Positions 22,468 through 33,681 of a DNA stretch of 64,000 nucleotides are shown piece by piece. The stretch's first letter is position 1; each line of letters begins with the position of its first letter. The stretch spans positions 50,256,001 to 50,320,000 of the forward strand of contig CM027380.1 in NCBI GenBank assembly GCA_015680905.1, read 5' to 3'. Source of the stretch: Coptis chinensis (taxonomy: Eukaryota; Streptophyta; Magnoliopsida; Ranunculales; Ranunculaceae). The position numbers were made by a program, and so were the translations under genes. Under the pieces are notes generated by a model. It did not search any database, was not told the DNA's origin, and worked only from the letters and a program-made list of their open reading frames with translations.

Positions 22468-23479
22468 TGAAGTTTCGAGACAACTAATGGTTTTGTAGAC
22501 GTGGGGAGGCGAGTTTGAAGAAAAACAACTAAAACAATGGTGGTGGCGGTGGTGGCGGTGGTTACTTGAATTGGTAGCTGTTTTCGGAGTTAGGTTGGTG
22601 GTGGTAATGGTTTGGAGAAGATTTTAGTTGGATTTGAATTTCTATGTGTGGGTGTAGTTAAGTTTTCTTCTCTCTCTCTATTTTTTTTTTATTTTGGTGT
22701 TCCAGGTTTGATTTAAACTTGGTAACCGGCGGGATTGAAAGGGAAAGAACTGTGCATTTTTTGGGAAGGAAGGAGGAGACGACAGTCGTCGGGTTTGGGC
22801 CCAAGCCCAATTTGAATTCCGAAATTTTCCGATTTTTTGCGCAATTTCAAATTCAATTTTCCGCTTCATTACTGGCCCGATTTTGGCGAATGAGTTATGG
22901 AAATGATCAGTAGAGAATTTCCAATCCAATGATCCATAAAACATTCAATTCCAACCATGGGTGACGTATAAGAGGGTGGAAAAATGCCTCGGGCAGTGTG
23001 TGTGACGTAAGTTATCGCGACGAAGGAAATCTAAGTTTAGATTACGTCAACCCAATTGAACTACAAGTAATGGGCCTAAGCAACACAAATGGAAAGTTCG
23101 AAAGCAATCCAGATGGAAAGACCGATTGCCCACCCCCAAACAAATTTTTAATCACAAAATTTGTTCTAACGCGGGTCGTTTAAAGTCAGATTCCCAAGAC
23201 TTGTTGGATTGCTATTTCTATGATTAAGAATTTTTTTTATTATTATTTTTTATTAGTTTATTATAAGAAAAACGAAAAACAATAAATACATAATTCACCC
23301 CATAGAGGAACATGACTCAAACACCGAGAAAACATGCAAAAGTGGAAAACGTGAATTATGTTAACTGTGGACTTAGGTTCTGGTACTTACAGCCACACAC
23401 TCCATAGGGAGGGCCCGGTTATCTGAATGGTGCACTTACCACTATATGGAAGTGAAAGGAAGTACACCACTGACAAAGG
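22468..23479 (-). other. Element D post-pol spacer: donor-like site, hairpin and G tract, env leader
   Basis: On the minus strand after the integrase stop come GTGTGTGGCTGTAAGTACC (GT at 23390), then a perfect hairpin AACAAATTTT / AAAATTTGTT (23139-23165) followed by TTTGGGGGTGGG. Next is a GGGCTTGGGCCC patch near 22800 and a leader rich in CCA/CCG repeats (about 22540-22570). The same order is present in H and E. Confidence 0.65.
23139..23165 (-). other. Post-pol hairpin and polypurine-like tract, element D
   Basis: A perfect 10-bp stem with a 7-base loop, directly followed on the minus strand by TTTGGGGGTGGG (to about 23130). Confidence 0.65.
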
Positions 23480-24849
23480 TCAATCCTCATAGACAGGGTC
23501 CTGTAAAAGGACTTCCTCTACATCAGGGGACATAAGTTCGTGAAAATGTTTTAACCGTTGATCATTAACTTGAAAGGTACTGTTGTCATTTGGATTTACC
23601 AAGGTGATTGCCCCGTAAGGGGTGACTTCAGTAACCAGAAAAGGGCCAGACCGACGGGTTTTTAGTTTTCCTGGGAAAATATGTAGACGGGAGTTGTAAA
23701 GCAAGACCTTTTGACCCGACCACAAACTCTTTTTACGCAAGATTTGCTTATCATGAACACGTTTCATGTTACCTTTATAATCCTTCATGAGATCGTAAGA
23801 ATCGCCACGGATTTCTTCAAGCTCATTCAATTGCAACTTGCGTTTGACACCTGCCTCATCAATATTGAAGTTAAGGCTTTTTATAGCCCACGAGCACGGT
23901 GCTCTAATTCAACGGGCAAATGACATGGTTTCCCAAATACAAGTCTAAAGGGGAGACATACCTATAAGAGTTTTGAAAGCAGTTCTATCGCCCATAAGGC
24001 ATCCGATAGGCGCCTTGACCAGATCTTTTCCTATCGGGGTTTACAGTTGTTTCTAAAATCTTTTGATTTCCTATTAGAAACTTCTACTTGTCCGCTAGTT
24101 TGTGGATGATAAGGAGTTGCTACTTTGTGTGTAACTCCATACTTTTTCACTAGGGATGCAACAACTCTGTTGCAAAAAATGTTCCACCATCACTAATGAT
24201 GGCTTTAGGAATGCCAAATCGTGAGAAAATATATTCTTTAATAAAAATACAACGGTCTTATGGTCATTGCTACGGCAAGCTAGGGCCTCTATCCATTTAG
24301 ACACGTAGTCCACGGCAACTAGAATATAAATGAAACCATGGGAAACCGGGAAAGGACCCATGAAATCAATGCCCCAAACGTCAAAAATTTCTACTATCAA
24401 GATTGGATTTAATGACATCATATTACGCTTCAGGATTCGCCCCAAGTTGTTGGCAACGAATACACGTCTTGCAATGCACTTGGGCATCCTTAAAAAGGGT
24501 AGGCCAATAAAATCCACATTGAAGCACTTTAGCGGCTGTTTTCATCCCACTAAAATGGCCACCACACTCTTTGTCATGGCAGAACGATAGAACTTCATTA
24601 TATTCCCACTGGGAAATACAACGACGAATAATCTGATCCGCACAATACTTAAAAAGGTATGGCTCATCCCAGTAGTATAACTTAACTCTGGCCAAGAACT
24701 TCTTACGTTCATTTCTTGACCAATTATAAGGCATAACATCAGTCGCTAAATAATTTACAATGTCAGCATTCCATGGTGCTGAAAAAATCGCATACAGATG
24801 CTCATCAGGAAAAGAGTCCGGTATGGACTCAGAATCACTCTGATCGTCG
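23480..24849 (-). pseudogene. Element D integrase (frameshifted)
   Basis: Inserts retrotransposon cDNA into the genome. On the minus strand the zinc-binding HHCC part is at about 24430-24590 ([12 protein letters not shown], then [11 protein letters not shown]). The catalytic core follows at about 24380-24230 ([26 protein letters not shown]), and the C-terminal part at 23836-23480 (FLVTEVTPYGAITLVNP, KHFHELMSPDVEEVLLQ). At least two frameshifts separate these parts. The stop is TGA (TCA on plus, 23480-23482). It is the best preserved integrase in the window. Confidence 0.88.
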
Positions 24850-25260
24850 TTTGTGAGTCTAGATAAGTGGTCGGCAACTACGTTTTCGACCCCTCTTTTG
24901 TCCTTTATTTCTAATGTGAACTCTTGCAGGAGAAGGATCCAACGGATTAATCTCTGCTTAGCATCCTTCTTTGCAAGAAGGTACTTAAGGGCTGCATGGT
25001 CCGTGTAAACTAAAGTTTTAGAACCAACCAAATAAGGACGAAACTTATCTAAGGCATAAATGACAGCTAAGAATTCTTTTTCGGTAGTTGAATAATTCCG
25101 TTGAGCATCGTTTAAGGTTTTACTAGCATAATAAATAACAGTGGACTTATTATCTAGTTTTTGTCCCAAGACCGCACAAACCGTGATAGTCACTAGCATC
25201 ACACATGAGTTCGAAAGGTTTAGACCAATCGAGGGTCATAATTGGTGCAGCAGAGGTTAG
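24850..25260 (-). pseudogene. Element D RNase H domain
   Basis: Removes the RNA strand of RNA:DNA hybrids during reverse transcription. In the 259-codon open frame from 25202 the typical Ty3/gypsy RNase H motifs are seen: [45 protein letters not shown] and VVADHLSRL, including the acidic residues of TDH and ADH. The start of the domain lies in another frame just above 25202. The same frame then runs into the integrase zinc part. Confidence 0.88.
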
Positions 25261-26148
25261 AGCTTTTTAAAGTTTCAAAAGCCTGTTTACATTAAAATTA
25301 AAATCAAAGATTGCATCTTTCAAAAGCAGATTAGTTAAAGGCCTAGCTATTTTCGAGAAGTCTTTAATAAACCACCTATAAAACCTGCATGGCCTAGAAA
25401 TGCTCTAATATCACGGACAGTCCGGGTTTAGGGTAGAGTCGCTATCTTATGTAGTTTGGCCTTATCTACTTCGATGCCATCACTAGATACAATGTGACCT
25501 AGTACTATGCCCTTTTTCACCATGAAATGACACTTTTCCCCAGCTTAAAACGAGGCTCTTTTCTTCACACCGTGTCAAAACCTTAGACAGGTTAGACAAA
25601 CGATCACGTGAAGGAGTCTCCATAGATAGAAAAATCATCCATGAAAACTTCCATAAAGCTCTACCATGTCACTAAATATATGAAGCATATACACTGGAAG
25701 GTACCGGGAGCATTACAAAGGCCAAAAGGCATTCGTTTATAGGCATACATTCCAAAGGGACATGTGAAGGTAGTATTTTCTTGGTCATCAATATCAATAA
25801 TAATCTGAAAATAGCTTGAGTAGCCATCCAAAAACAATAAAAGCATGACCAGCCTAGGGCGCTCGAGCATTTGATCTATAAAAGGTAAAGGAAAGTGATC
25901 CTTTAAATGTCATAAGCGTTTAAACGCTTTGTAATCAATACAGATCCTCCATTTCATAGGACCTTATGTGACAACATAGTCACCCTTCCGCTACGCACCA
26001 TGGTAACTCCCGATTTCTTAGGAACTACATGAATGGGGCTTACCCATTCGCTATCAGAGATTGGGTATATGATACCCGCATCGAGTAATCGTAAAACTTC
26101 TTCCCTAACCACCTCTTTCATGGCAGGGTTCAAGCGACGCGCCCAAGG
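25261..26148 (-). pseudogene. Element D reverse transcriptase, N-terminally truncated
   Basis: Copies element RNA into DNA. On the minus strand it starts in the middle of the linker (LNPAMKEVVREEVLRLLD, about 26130). It then shows GIIYPISDSEWVSPIHVVPK, the FTCPFGMYAYKRMPFGLCNA block near 25750, and the catalytic FMDDF box at 25631-25645, the F-M-D-D form of the RT active site. Several frameshifts are present. At 26148 homology ends abruptly and plus-strand sequence of element E begins, so the upstream protease and gag of D are missing. Confidence 0.88.
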
Positions 26149-26291
26149 TGAGCGTGACCCGCGCTCAAACACTGGAATTCCAAAATCTTCATAGCACACT
26201 CGCGCCCTGACTTCCGTGGACCAGAAAAATTCCAGTTTTTCTACGGGGTGTTCCCGGATCATTCGCAGCTATTTCAGAGCATAATTTTGAG
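26149..26291 (+). other. ORF2 leader of the upstream E copy
   Basis: GC-rich start GAGCGTGACCCGCGCTCAAACAC is followed by sequence running to TTTGAGATG. It matches H 62745-62933, which shows that this belongs to plus-strand E rather than to D's RT. Confidence 0.65.
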
Positions 26292-27218
26292 ATGACATGT
26301 CCTACATTGATACCGGAACAGTCTTTCGAAGATTTGTTCCAAAGCACTACTTACGGTGCTTGGTTTCGCGAGGCGATCACATACGTTGGCTGGGAACCGC
26401 TTATGGTAAGACCTGATGCACTTTATTCTCCAACACTAGCATCTTATTTTTATGATAACTGCATTTTCTTTGAAAGACCAGATGGAGAACAAGTGTTCTC
26501 CATCAACATTGATAATGAACCAATGGAAATTACCAGGTTCTTGCTAGCATTTGTTCTTGGACTTGCTATGCCCGCTAAAATACAAGACCCATGGTGTTAT
26601 TGGGTAGAAAATATGTATGTCTACACTTATGGGTTTTTGCATGAGTCGTATGACGCAGGCATTTTTCGTATCGAGGACCAAGGGGAATATAACGTCGCCT
26701 TTGGTAGCCTGTCCATGAACATAGGAACTGTTATGTTTTGGATCATGCTAAGCATTTTAGGGGAATGACGTTTTTCTTCTGTGAATGATGCCACTTGCAG
26801 CGTCTTCCTTGCTTTAGCCACGGGACGTATGTGTCATGACCTTCCCCGAACCTTTATGTCTAGTTTAGCTCGATCCCATAGCATAAGGCATAAGTTCCTT
26901 CTTATGCCTGTTCTAATTTCCCGTATTATGCAATGTTTCTTTCCTGTTTTTTGTACACGTTTCACGGATTGGATTACGGTCGACACTGTAAGACCCACAA
27001 ATAGTATTATTTGATCTTTCCGTGCAATGACTTGGCAAAGGTGGAGGATACAACCTCATCAGGTTGCACCCTACACCCCGTCAGACCAAGTGGCTCTTAA
27101 TTGGTTAGCAATAATAGATGATAAATGGCAGGAAGCCTGGCAAATTATCATGGCATGGCAGGACGCAAAAGAACCTCACTTCTTTATGGAACAAGAGGAT
27201 GAGGAAGATGATGAGTAA
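26292..27218 (+). pseudogene. Element E ORF2, upstream copy (one of the best preserved)
   Basis: ATG 26292 opens 158 codons (MTCPTLIPEQSFEDLFQSTT, WCYWVENMYVYTYGF, IEDQGEYNVAFGSLSMN), with a stop at 26766. It continues after frameshifts through FLALATGRMCHDLPR (about 26800) and APYTPSDQVALNWLAIIDD (about 27070) to an acidic end (EQEDEEDDE) and TAA 27216-27218, about 305 codons in all. No membrane segment or enzyme motif is visible. Copies occur in E (35636), D (minus, 19598-20514) and H (62931). The role is unknown; the location fits the env-like or ORF-1-like proteins of Athila elements. Confidence 0.7.
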
Positions 27219-27425
27219 TGCGGGAGATAAAGTAAGTTTCATTCTAGTTAGTGTCTGCTTATGTCCCAAGCAATTTCATTCTTGTTAACTCCATAATGGG
27301 TAGAACTCGTATAGAGTTACGTCAGTTTTTATTTCCTATATTAGTATGTTCTAACTTTGTTTTGCAGATGTTCCTGAATTTCACGCATTTCAATGGTATT
27401 TTTCCTACCCTCTTTATTTAAAATA

Positions 27426-27465
27426 CTTTGAGGACAAAGCATGCTTCTTGTTTGGGGGGGGGGGG
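27426..27465 (+). other. ORF2-end hairpin and polyguanine tract (element E, upstream copy)
   Basis: Stem CTTTG / CAAAG with loop AGGA is followed after 14 bases by 12 consecutive G. D and the second E copy have an 8-bp stem at this place; C has CATTG / CAATG with the same loop. Confidence 0.65.
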
Positions 27466-28070
27466 CATAGAAACACGTGTAATTAAGGCATCTGTTAGGA
27501 TATAGATATGTATAATATGCATTTGTTTTCTAGTTAAAATTTAAAAAAATTCAAAAATATAAAAAAATAAGTTATGCTATACACTTAGGAATATTGGTAT
27601 TGTTTTCTTTCTCTATGCTCTTAATAATCTAGAAGTCTCACGTAGCTTTTGCATTAGAATAATTTTTAGAAACTTAGGTTAATATGTAGGTAATAATCTT
27701 TGCATCTATCTATAAATATATTACATGAGTATCTATGATTGTTAGCAGTAAGTTTCTGAAATCTAGGCTAGAGTACTTATTCTACAAATCCTGTGAGAAT
27801 ATAGCCTAAAGCCTTATATGAGCGAAACATTTGAGAAATGACACAAGGGAGAAGTAAAATCCGGATAGAGATATCACACGTCCACTTGCTTGATCACTAA
27901 GCAATATCCTAAGCGAGAATTTAGGCCCTCTTTGGATCGATATAGCCAGAAATTCAAACCTATGAATTATTTTCCGCTAGTCGCCCCTATGAGCCTTTCT
28001 TAGCCTTCCATAAACCACAATTCCTTTACCCTGTTACAAAAACAAAAAAAAAATAAAAAATTCAACCTAC

Positions 28071-28521
28071 CTAATCTAGAATAAGTCTGAGAATAGAATG
28101 AGGAAGAAAGAAGAAGAGAAAAACCTGTGTAAACAAAAGTTAGTTAATTGCTTCAGAAAATAAAGAAAAGAAGTTTCCATCCAAAGAAAAGAAAAATAAA
28201 AATAGAAATAAAATAAAAACTCCAAAAAAATAGAATAAAAGGGGGTCAAAAGCCAAAGAAAAAAAAAATATATATATATATGGCTAAGGATGGAAACCTA
28301 ATCTAGAATAAGTCTGAGAATAGAATGAGGAAGAAAGAAGAAGAGAAAAACCTGTGTAAACAAAAGTTAGTTAATTGCTTCAGAAAATAAAGAAAAGAAG
28401 TTTCCATCCAAAGAAAAGAAAAATAGAAATAGAAATAAAATAAAAACTCCAAAAAAATAGAATAAAAGGGGGTCAAAAGCCAAAGAAAAAAAATATATAT
28501 ATATATGGCTAAGGATGGAAA
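28071..28521 (+). repeat. 227-bp tandem duplication in the E 3' region
   Basis: Bases 28071-28297 and 28298 to about 28521 are nearly identical, each starting CTAATCTAGAATAAGTCTGA and ending GGCTAAGGATGGAAA. The second E copy (37080-37300) and D have only one unit, so it is a local duplication in this copy. Confidence 0.85.
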
Positions 28522-29087
28522 CAAAGTGTAGAAGCAAAAGTAAATAGCAAGGTTTTCTCTAGTTACACAATAGGAAGACTCTATTATCTCAGACTTGTCC
28601 TTTTTGAATATCCATTTCCTTCCTTCTTAAACCATCTCCTAATCCCCGCAACACCTAATAAAGACCTCTAGCTCAATTAGGAATAGGCTAGTGTGATAGT
28701 AAGTGGCAGATGTGTTTGATCGACTCCGGCTTCCTTGTTGTCATTGAGATTGTAAGGTAAAGTGTGCCCACTGCACACTGGAGTAACGAAACTTGAGTGG
28801 AAAAATCAGAGTGTTGTATCTTGACTATATTGTGAGAACCTACTTAAGGATGCTATTCCGAGTTTCAGAAACGAACCTGCTAGACATTTCATAGTATTAC
28901 TCAGTGTATATATGTTTATTGTAGATGATTGATTATTATGCATATATTAGCTTAAGTTTCGACTTGATTACTCTATATGCATTGCTAGTGAGAGGTATAG
29001 TTAATTTAGAGCATGAATAAGGAAACAATAGTTTTATTTCTTAGTCGTTGTAGTATAGATGAAGTTTGTGAGTACCTTCACTGGAAA

Positions 29088-29166
29088 ACTCTCACGAGGC
29101 TATAACTCATCCACTAGGGAATTCCTAGTGGTTTAAGGCCTTGTTGCATATGGTCAATACAATCGC
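29088..29166 (+). ncRNA. Conserved hairpin block near the 3' LTR (E upstream copy)
   Basis: Contains CTCACGAGGCTATAACTC, then arms CCACTAGG and CCTAGTGG around GAATT, then GTTGCATATGGTCAATACAA. It is a proposed RNA structure on the element transcript. Confidence 0.45.
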
Positions 29167-29253
29167 ACTCAGCGAAACGAGAGTAGTTAGAACCCCATTT
29201 TTTGGTCACTTATTCTAATTTCTCATCTTTGCTTGAGGACAAGCAAAATGCTG

Positions 29254-29266
29254 TTTGGGGGTGGTT
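29254..29266 (+). other. Polypurine tract before E LTR1
   Basis: TTTGGGGGTGGTT directly precedes TGATAAG. This is the expected site for priming plus-strand DNA synthesis. Confidence 0.75.
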
Positions 29267-30699
29267 TGATAAGAGCCCAAAACTGTAGTTTTAATCCTGT
29301 AACAGTCATACTTTTAGACCAATTATGTGAGTAATAATTAAGAGTTAACACTGATTACGTGTTTTTATGCATTTCAGGTTTCAAAGTCCATTATGTGCAG
29401 AAATGTGCCACATTAGCGAGATAAAGGAGTAAAGGTCAGTTACTAAAGAGTTCCATGATTAAAGGCCAAGATTCAAGAAGACAAAACCTTTCTAAAGCCC
29501 GATCAAAAGCTGAAAAGTCGACGCGGGCAGAAACAACACTCAAAGTCAGTAGAACTTCCGAAAGTCGTATCTTTGGACTCAGACCTTGGAATGGGGCCTA
29601 CCTTATGTCAAAACGACCGTCTCGGAAAGAGCTTTCCAATGGTCTAAGCCTTAATCCAATCAGAGGAGCAGAAGCAGACAAAAAGTCTGTTGAAGCGAAC
29701 TACAGCTGAAGAGGCCTTTCTGGACTGAAAGAATTGGGTTTTGGGCCTGATTCTCTGGCCCAAAACATGGCTCCAAGCCCATGCATGATTTTTGGATTTG
29801 AACATATAAAAACCAAAGCTTAGCTCTTTGTTAATGGTAGATAGTTAATGGTAGCTAGTTAGACCTAAAACAATAGATAATTATAGATCTAGTTTTTATT
29901 TAATTAAATTAAGTTTAGTTTATATTCAATTATTGTTTTAGATTAAACTCTTAGAATCATTATTCTTAATTAGTTTGATAAATAAAATAGCTATTTGTCA
30001 ATTTCGATTCTTGTCATTTACAATTGTTTAGATCTAATTTCTCTTATTACGTAGATAGCTAGACTTAGATTAGTTAGATTATTAATTTAGTATTTGAATC
30101 ATTGTTTTATTATTCATTAGATTAATAAAATAGTGTTCTCCATAAGTTAGTTTCATTTCCATTAATTGTTTAGTTTCAATTCGTAGATTCAAGTAATTGC
30201 CATTATTAGTTTAATTTAATTATTGCATTAGTAGTTTTGAATTGGGTTTAAATAAGCAAAGTTTCAATCTTTATATCATGTCTTGTTTGAATTCATTTGG
30301 GAATGATAACGTGATGATTCTCGGCTAAACCTCCATTGAGGGGGTTGAGAAGCCTTGATGAAAGCTTGATTCCGATTATCGTAGAGTCGTCGTAATTTCC
30401 TTTCCACTCTAGAAATGATTAGTTCACCCTGAGAATGGGTTTAATCGTTCACATACGAGTTATGAATTGGTAGAAATGCCATGTGTAATTAGGGATTAGG
30501 AATAACCATATTGTTCTCATAGGAGTGTAAACATGCGGAAGGACTAGGAGTGGAACGAATCACTCTACTCCACTATATCTCATAGGATTGAGAGTAGAAT
30601 CTTTGATAAAGAATAGGCACATAAGATAGTTTAGTTTACTTACGTTTTGAGTTTTATCGTTCATTTTGTAGGTAAACTATTCAATTTTATGTTTTATCA
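29267..30699 (+). repeat. Element E LTR1
   Basis: 1,433 bp, TGATAAGAGCCC to TTTTATCA. It is followed by AA and the primer site. Relative to LTR2 it lacks about 200 bases near 30515, where H, D and LTR2 all have sequence, so LTR1 has an internal deletion. Confidence 0.9.
29805..29810 (+). promoter_or_regulatory. Putative TATA box in E LTR1
   Basis: TATAAA lies in AACATATAAAAACC. It is kept at the same relative place in the LTRs of D (minus, about 40620) and H (about 52885). Confidence 0.55.
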
Positions 30700-30701
30700 A
30701 A

Positions 30702-30714
30702 TGGCGCCGCTGCC
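30702..30714 (+). other. Primer-binding site of element E
   Basis: TGGCGCCGCTGCC lies two bases after LTR1. It is tRNA-Asp type with one mismatch. Confidence 0.85.
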
Positions 30715-31218
30715 ATCTTAGTTTCACTTTCGCATTGTTTTTGTAGTACAAGTACTTTTCTTAAAGTCCCATTAAACCCACCCACCCTTGTTTGATTCAT
30801 ACTGTGGTTTTCCGAAGTCGGCCATTGGAAAGTTCCATAAAAATATACCGCGAGCGCTACCGCCCTAACCGAACGCACTCGCCCAAAAGATCAGAACACC
30901 GAAGCGACCCGCCCTAAAACACTGTAACTTCAAGTTACACAGAGGCGTGACAGCCCTAAAGTGAAGCACCAGCCAAAGCTAGAGTTTTCCCGGTTTCTAC
31001 GGTTTTGATTCAATTTTGATTTTTCAAGTTTTTCAGTGTTTTAACTTGTTATATACACTGAACACGCCAATAAACAAGACGTTATTCATAAAGCGAAGCA
31101 AGGACCTTGTCAGGTATTCCTTTCTTCCACACCTCGCTTCTCTGTTAGAGGTTTATGTTAGTATATTAGAATAGTTTGGAGTGTTGATGTGTTTAGCTAA
31201 AATTGGTCTTAGCCTTGT
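30715..31218 (+). other. Element E gag leader
   Basis: Non-coding. Contains the GC-rich motif GAAGCGACCCGCCCTAAAACAC near 30900 that also occurs before ORF2. Homologous to H 53843-54361. Confidence 0.6.
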
Positions 31219-33239
31219 ATGAGATTAAGGTCCGGCGAACAAAACACCGAGCGTAATTACACAACAACGTCCAACAAACAAGTCTATCTAGTATACCACC
31301 CACTACACCTCTAGCTACTATTTCACACACACACCACGACATAATGCCCGACGAAGAAGGAGAGACTCCACTCTCGACTTTTATAAAGCCTTGAGCGATA
31401 GCCCCAAATCTTGCATCGTTCTAGCGGACCCGATTGGGGATTTCGAATCCCCAAATATTTTAAATTTGTTATCCGTTTTCATGGATTAGACCATGAAAAC
31501 CTTATCAAAGCACATCGTAGGATTGAACAAGTCCTAACAACATTCCACCATCCCACGGTTGGTGCGGAACAAATTAAACTAATGGTATTCCCTTTCACCT
31601 TAGCCCGATAAAAGGCGTCTTGGTTAACTGCCCAAAAGCCCTAATTGCGCGGACTCGTGGCTAAACTTGTTCACTGTTTATGGAACATTTTACCCATCCC
31701 TAAAGACGGATGAGATGCTTTCCAAGATTCATTTCTTTTGACAAAATCCTCATGAATCATTTTGGAGGCTTGGAATCATTTCACCGATCTCCTTATAGAG
31801 TGTCCACATCATAACTTAGCGAAAAGACACGTTAGTTCGTGCCTTTTTCAAAGGACTTCTACACCACCATAAAGAAGTCCTAGACATAATGAATGGGGGT
31901 AGTTTCTTAAGCAAAGGAGCCTCGGAGGCTTATAAATTTTTAGAGGATCAAACTAAGTGAAATAACAACTGGGGGGGGGGGGGTAGTGATGATATCCACC
32001 GCTCCGCTAGTTCACCAAATACAGTTAAGGCTGCCGGGATGTTTGAAATTAAACAGGATCCCGAGCTTAAAACTCTAATCGAATCACTCACTAAAAAGGT
32101 AGAGGCCATTTCTGTTCAACAAAAGCCTATCTCCATCATGAATGTAAATTCAAATCCATGTAGTTTCTGTTGGAGCCCTGAGCATCCCGACTTCCACTGT
32201 CCTATAGCCTATGAACAGGCTTGTTCTATTAATAGTGAACCTAACGCCCCTTGGAGACAAAATCCCAACTTCGGTTGGAGAAATAACCAACACGTCACAC
32301 ATCCAGGGTACAATAATCAATATGTTAGGCCAACGCACAGTTTTAACCAAGCTCCACCACGACAAGGATAGGGTCAGGATAATTTTAATAATTATAACAA
32401 CCAAGTGCAACCTCGACAAGGTCAAGCACAAGGTCAAGGTAGTTATAATAATTATAATGCTAATAGAGGTATCGTTCCGGTAAATAATAATTATCAAAAT
32501 CCACCCATAAATAATTCACGCGAAATAGTTCCAGTCACACCACCCGTGACTACTACACCCACACAACTGGATCGTCTTGACACTTTCATACAAGTGAGCC
32601 AAAAACTTTTCCAAACCATGGCTCAATCTAACCAACAACTTCTATAATCCGTTAATAATTTAAGCCAACAGTTGGCCCAAGATAAATCCCAACCCAAAGG
32701 TGTGTTTCCAGGTCACGAAATACCTAATCCTAAAACAACAAACACAGCCTTTGAGGTAACCAATAATACTAGTAATGAATATGAAAATGTAGATGAGCTA
32801 AAGGCCATCACCACTCTCTGTTTTGGCAGAGTGGTTGATAATAAAGTAACTATGCCTATAGTTACCCCACCAGTAGCCCCTACACCTGCTATTTTACTAG
32901 ATACCGAAAAAGAAATTGAAGAGCTTACCACTATAGAGGTACCAGTTACAACACAACCTAAGAAACGAAAGCCCGCGGTTAAACATCCGGGTGATACCAT
33001 TGCTAAATATAGACCGAAAACCACCGTTCCACAAAAAATTAGCCGTGTTAACTAGGGATACTAATTATGAGGAGATTAGGGGCGTTTTCAAGAATCTAAC
33101 TATAAACCTTCCCTTCCTCGAAGCTATTAAAAAGCTACCACACCATGCTAAGTTTCTTAAGGAGTTGTGTACTACTAGGCGTAAGACAAATATACCAAAA
33201 GACGCTTTTTTAACGGAAACAATTCCCAACTCGATCCGA
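31219..33239 (+). pseudogene. gag: Element E gag (frameshifted)
   Basis: Starts MRLRSGEQ at ATG 31219, as in H at 54362. Recognisable parts are IEQVLTTFHHPTVG (31520), the core segments around 31700-31950, the zinc knuckle CSFCWSPEHPDFHC (CX2CX4HX4C, near 32158-32200), the APWRQNPNFGWRNN segment (32245) and a long N/Q-rich tail. The end is the ITLCFGRVVDNKV-to-LPHHAKFLKELC region (32800-33180), the gag-protease linker of this lineage. Many stops and frameshifts interrupt it, including around a 12-base G run near 31973. Confidence 0.82.
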
Positions 33240-33681
33240 ACATAATGGAATTGTTAAGTACAAGGACCCCGGTCGCCCCATCTCTTTACAATGCACCTTA
33301 GGAGATTCCTATCGACGACCGCGTTATTAGACACGGGGGATAGTGTTAACTTACTCCGTTTATTTGTATAGACAAATAGGCCTAGACGAAATGCAACCCA
33401 CTAAAATGACATTGCAATTAGTCGATCGGGTCTATTAAGTATCCTAAGGGTGTGGTCGAAAATGTTCTCGGTAAAAATTCAGGATTTCTACTATCCGGTG
33501 ATTTTGTCATCCTCGATCGTAAGTGGATTAACGACTCTGTCCCGATCATCTTAGGGCGTCCTTTCTTGGCAACTGCCAATGCGCTCATTAATTGCCGCGA
33601 TGGTTCGATGTCCATGTCTTTTGGCCATCTTGCTGTTGAAGTCAATGTTTTTAAAACAAGACACAGTTACCCGATTCGCCT
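33240..33681 (+). pseudogene. Element E aspartic protease (frameshifted)
   Basis: Processes the gag polyprotein. Near 33322-33350 the active-site motif reads LLDTGDSVNLL, with the catalytic DTG kept but D in place of the usual A after it. The C-terminal motif IILGRPFLATANALINC is intact at about 33545-33590. Frameshifts lie between the two. The following segment continues into the 296-codon ORF at 33682. Confidence 0.8.

Larger units (their letters stand above)
27219..29266 (+). other. 3' non-coding region of the upstream E copy
   Basis: No gene. It holds the ORF2-end module (hairpin CTTTG / CAAAG with loop AGGA at 27426-27439, then 12 G at 27454-27465). It also holds a 227-bp tandem duplication (28071-28521), the hairpin block at 29088-29166, the terminal hairpin TTTGCTTG / CAAGCAAA at 29228-29247, and the polypurine tract TTTGGGGGTGGTT at 29254-29266 directly before LTR1. 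Confidence 0.75.

Noticed and set aside
32150..32497. Minus-strand 115-codon ORF
   Set aside because: Low-complexity mirror of the N/Q-rich gag tail of element E.
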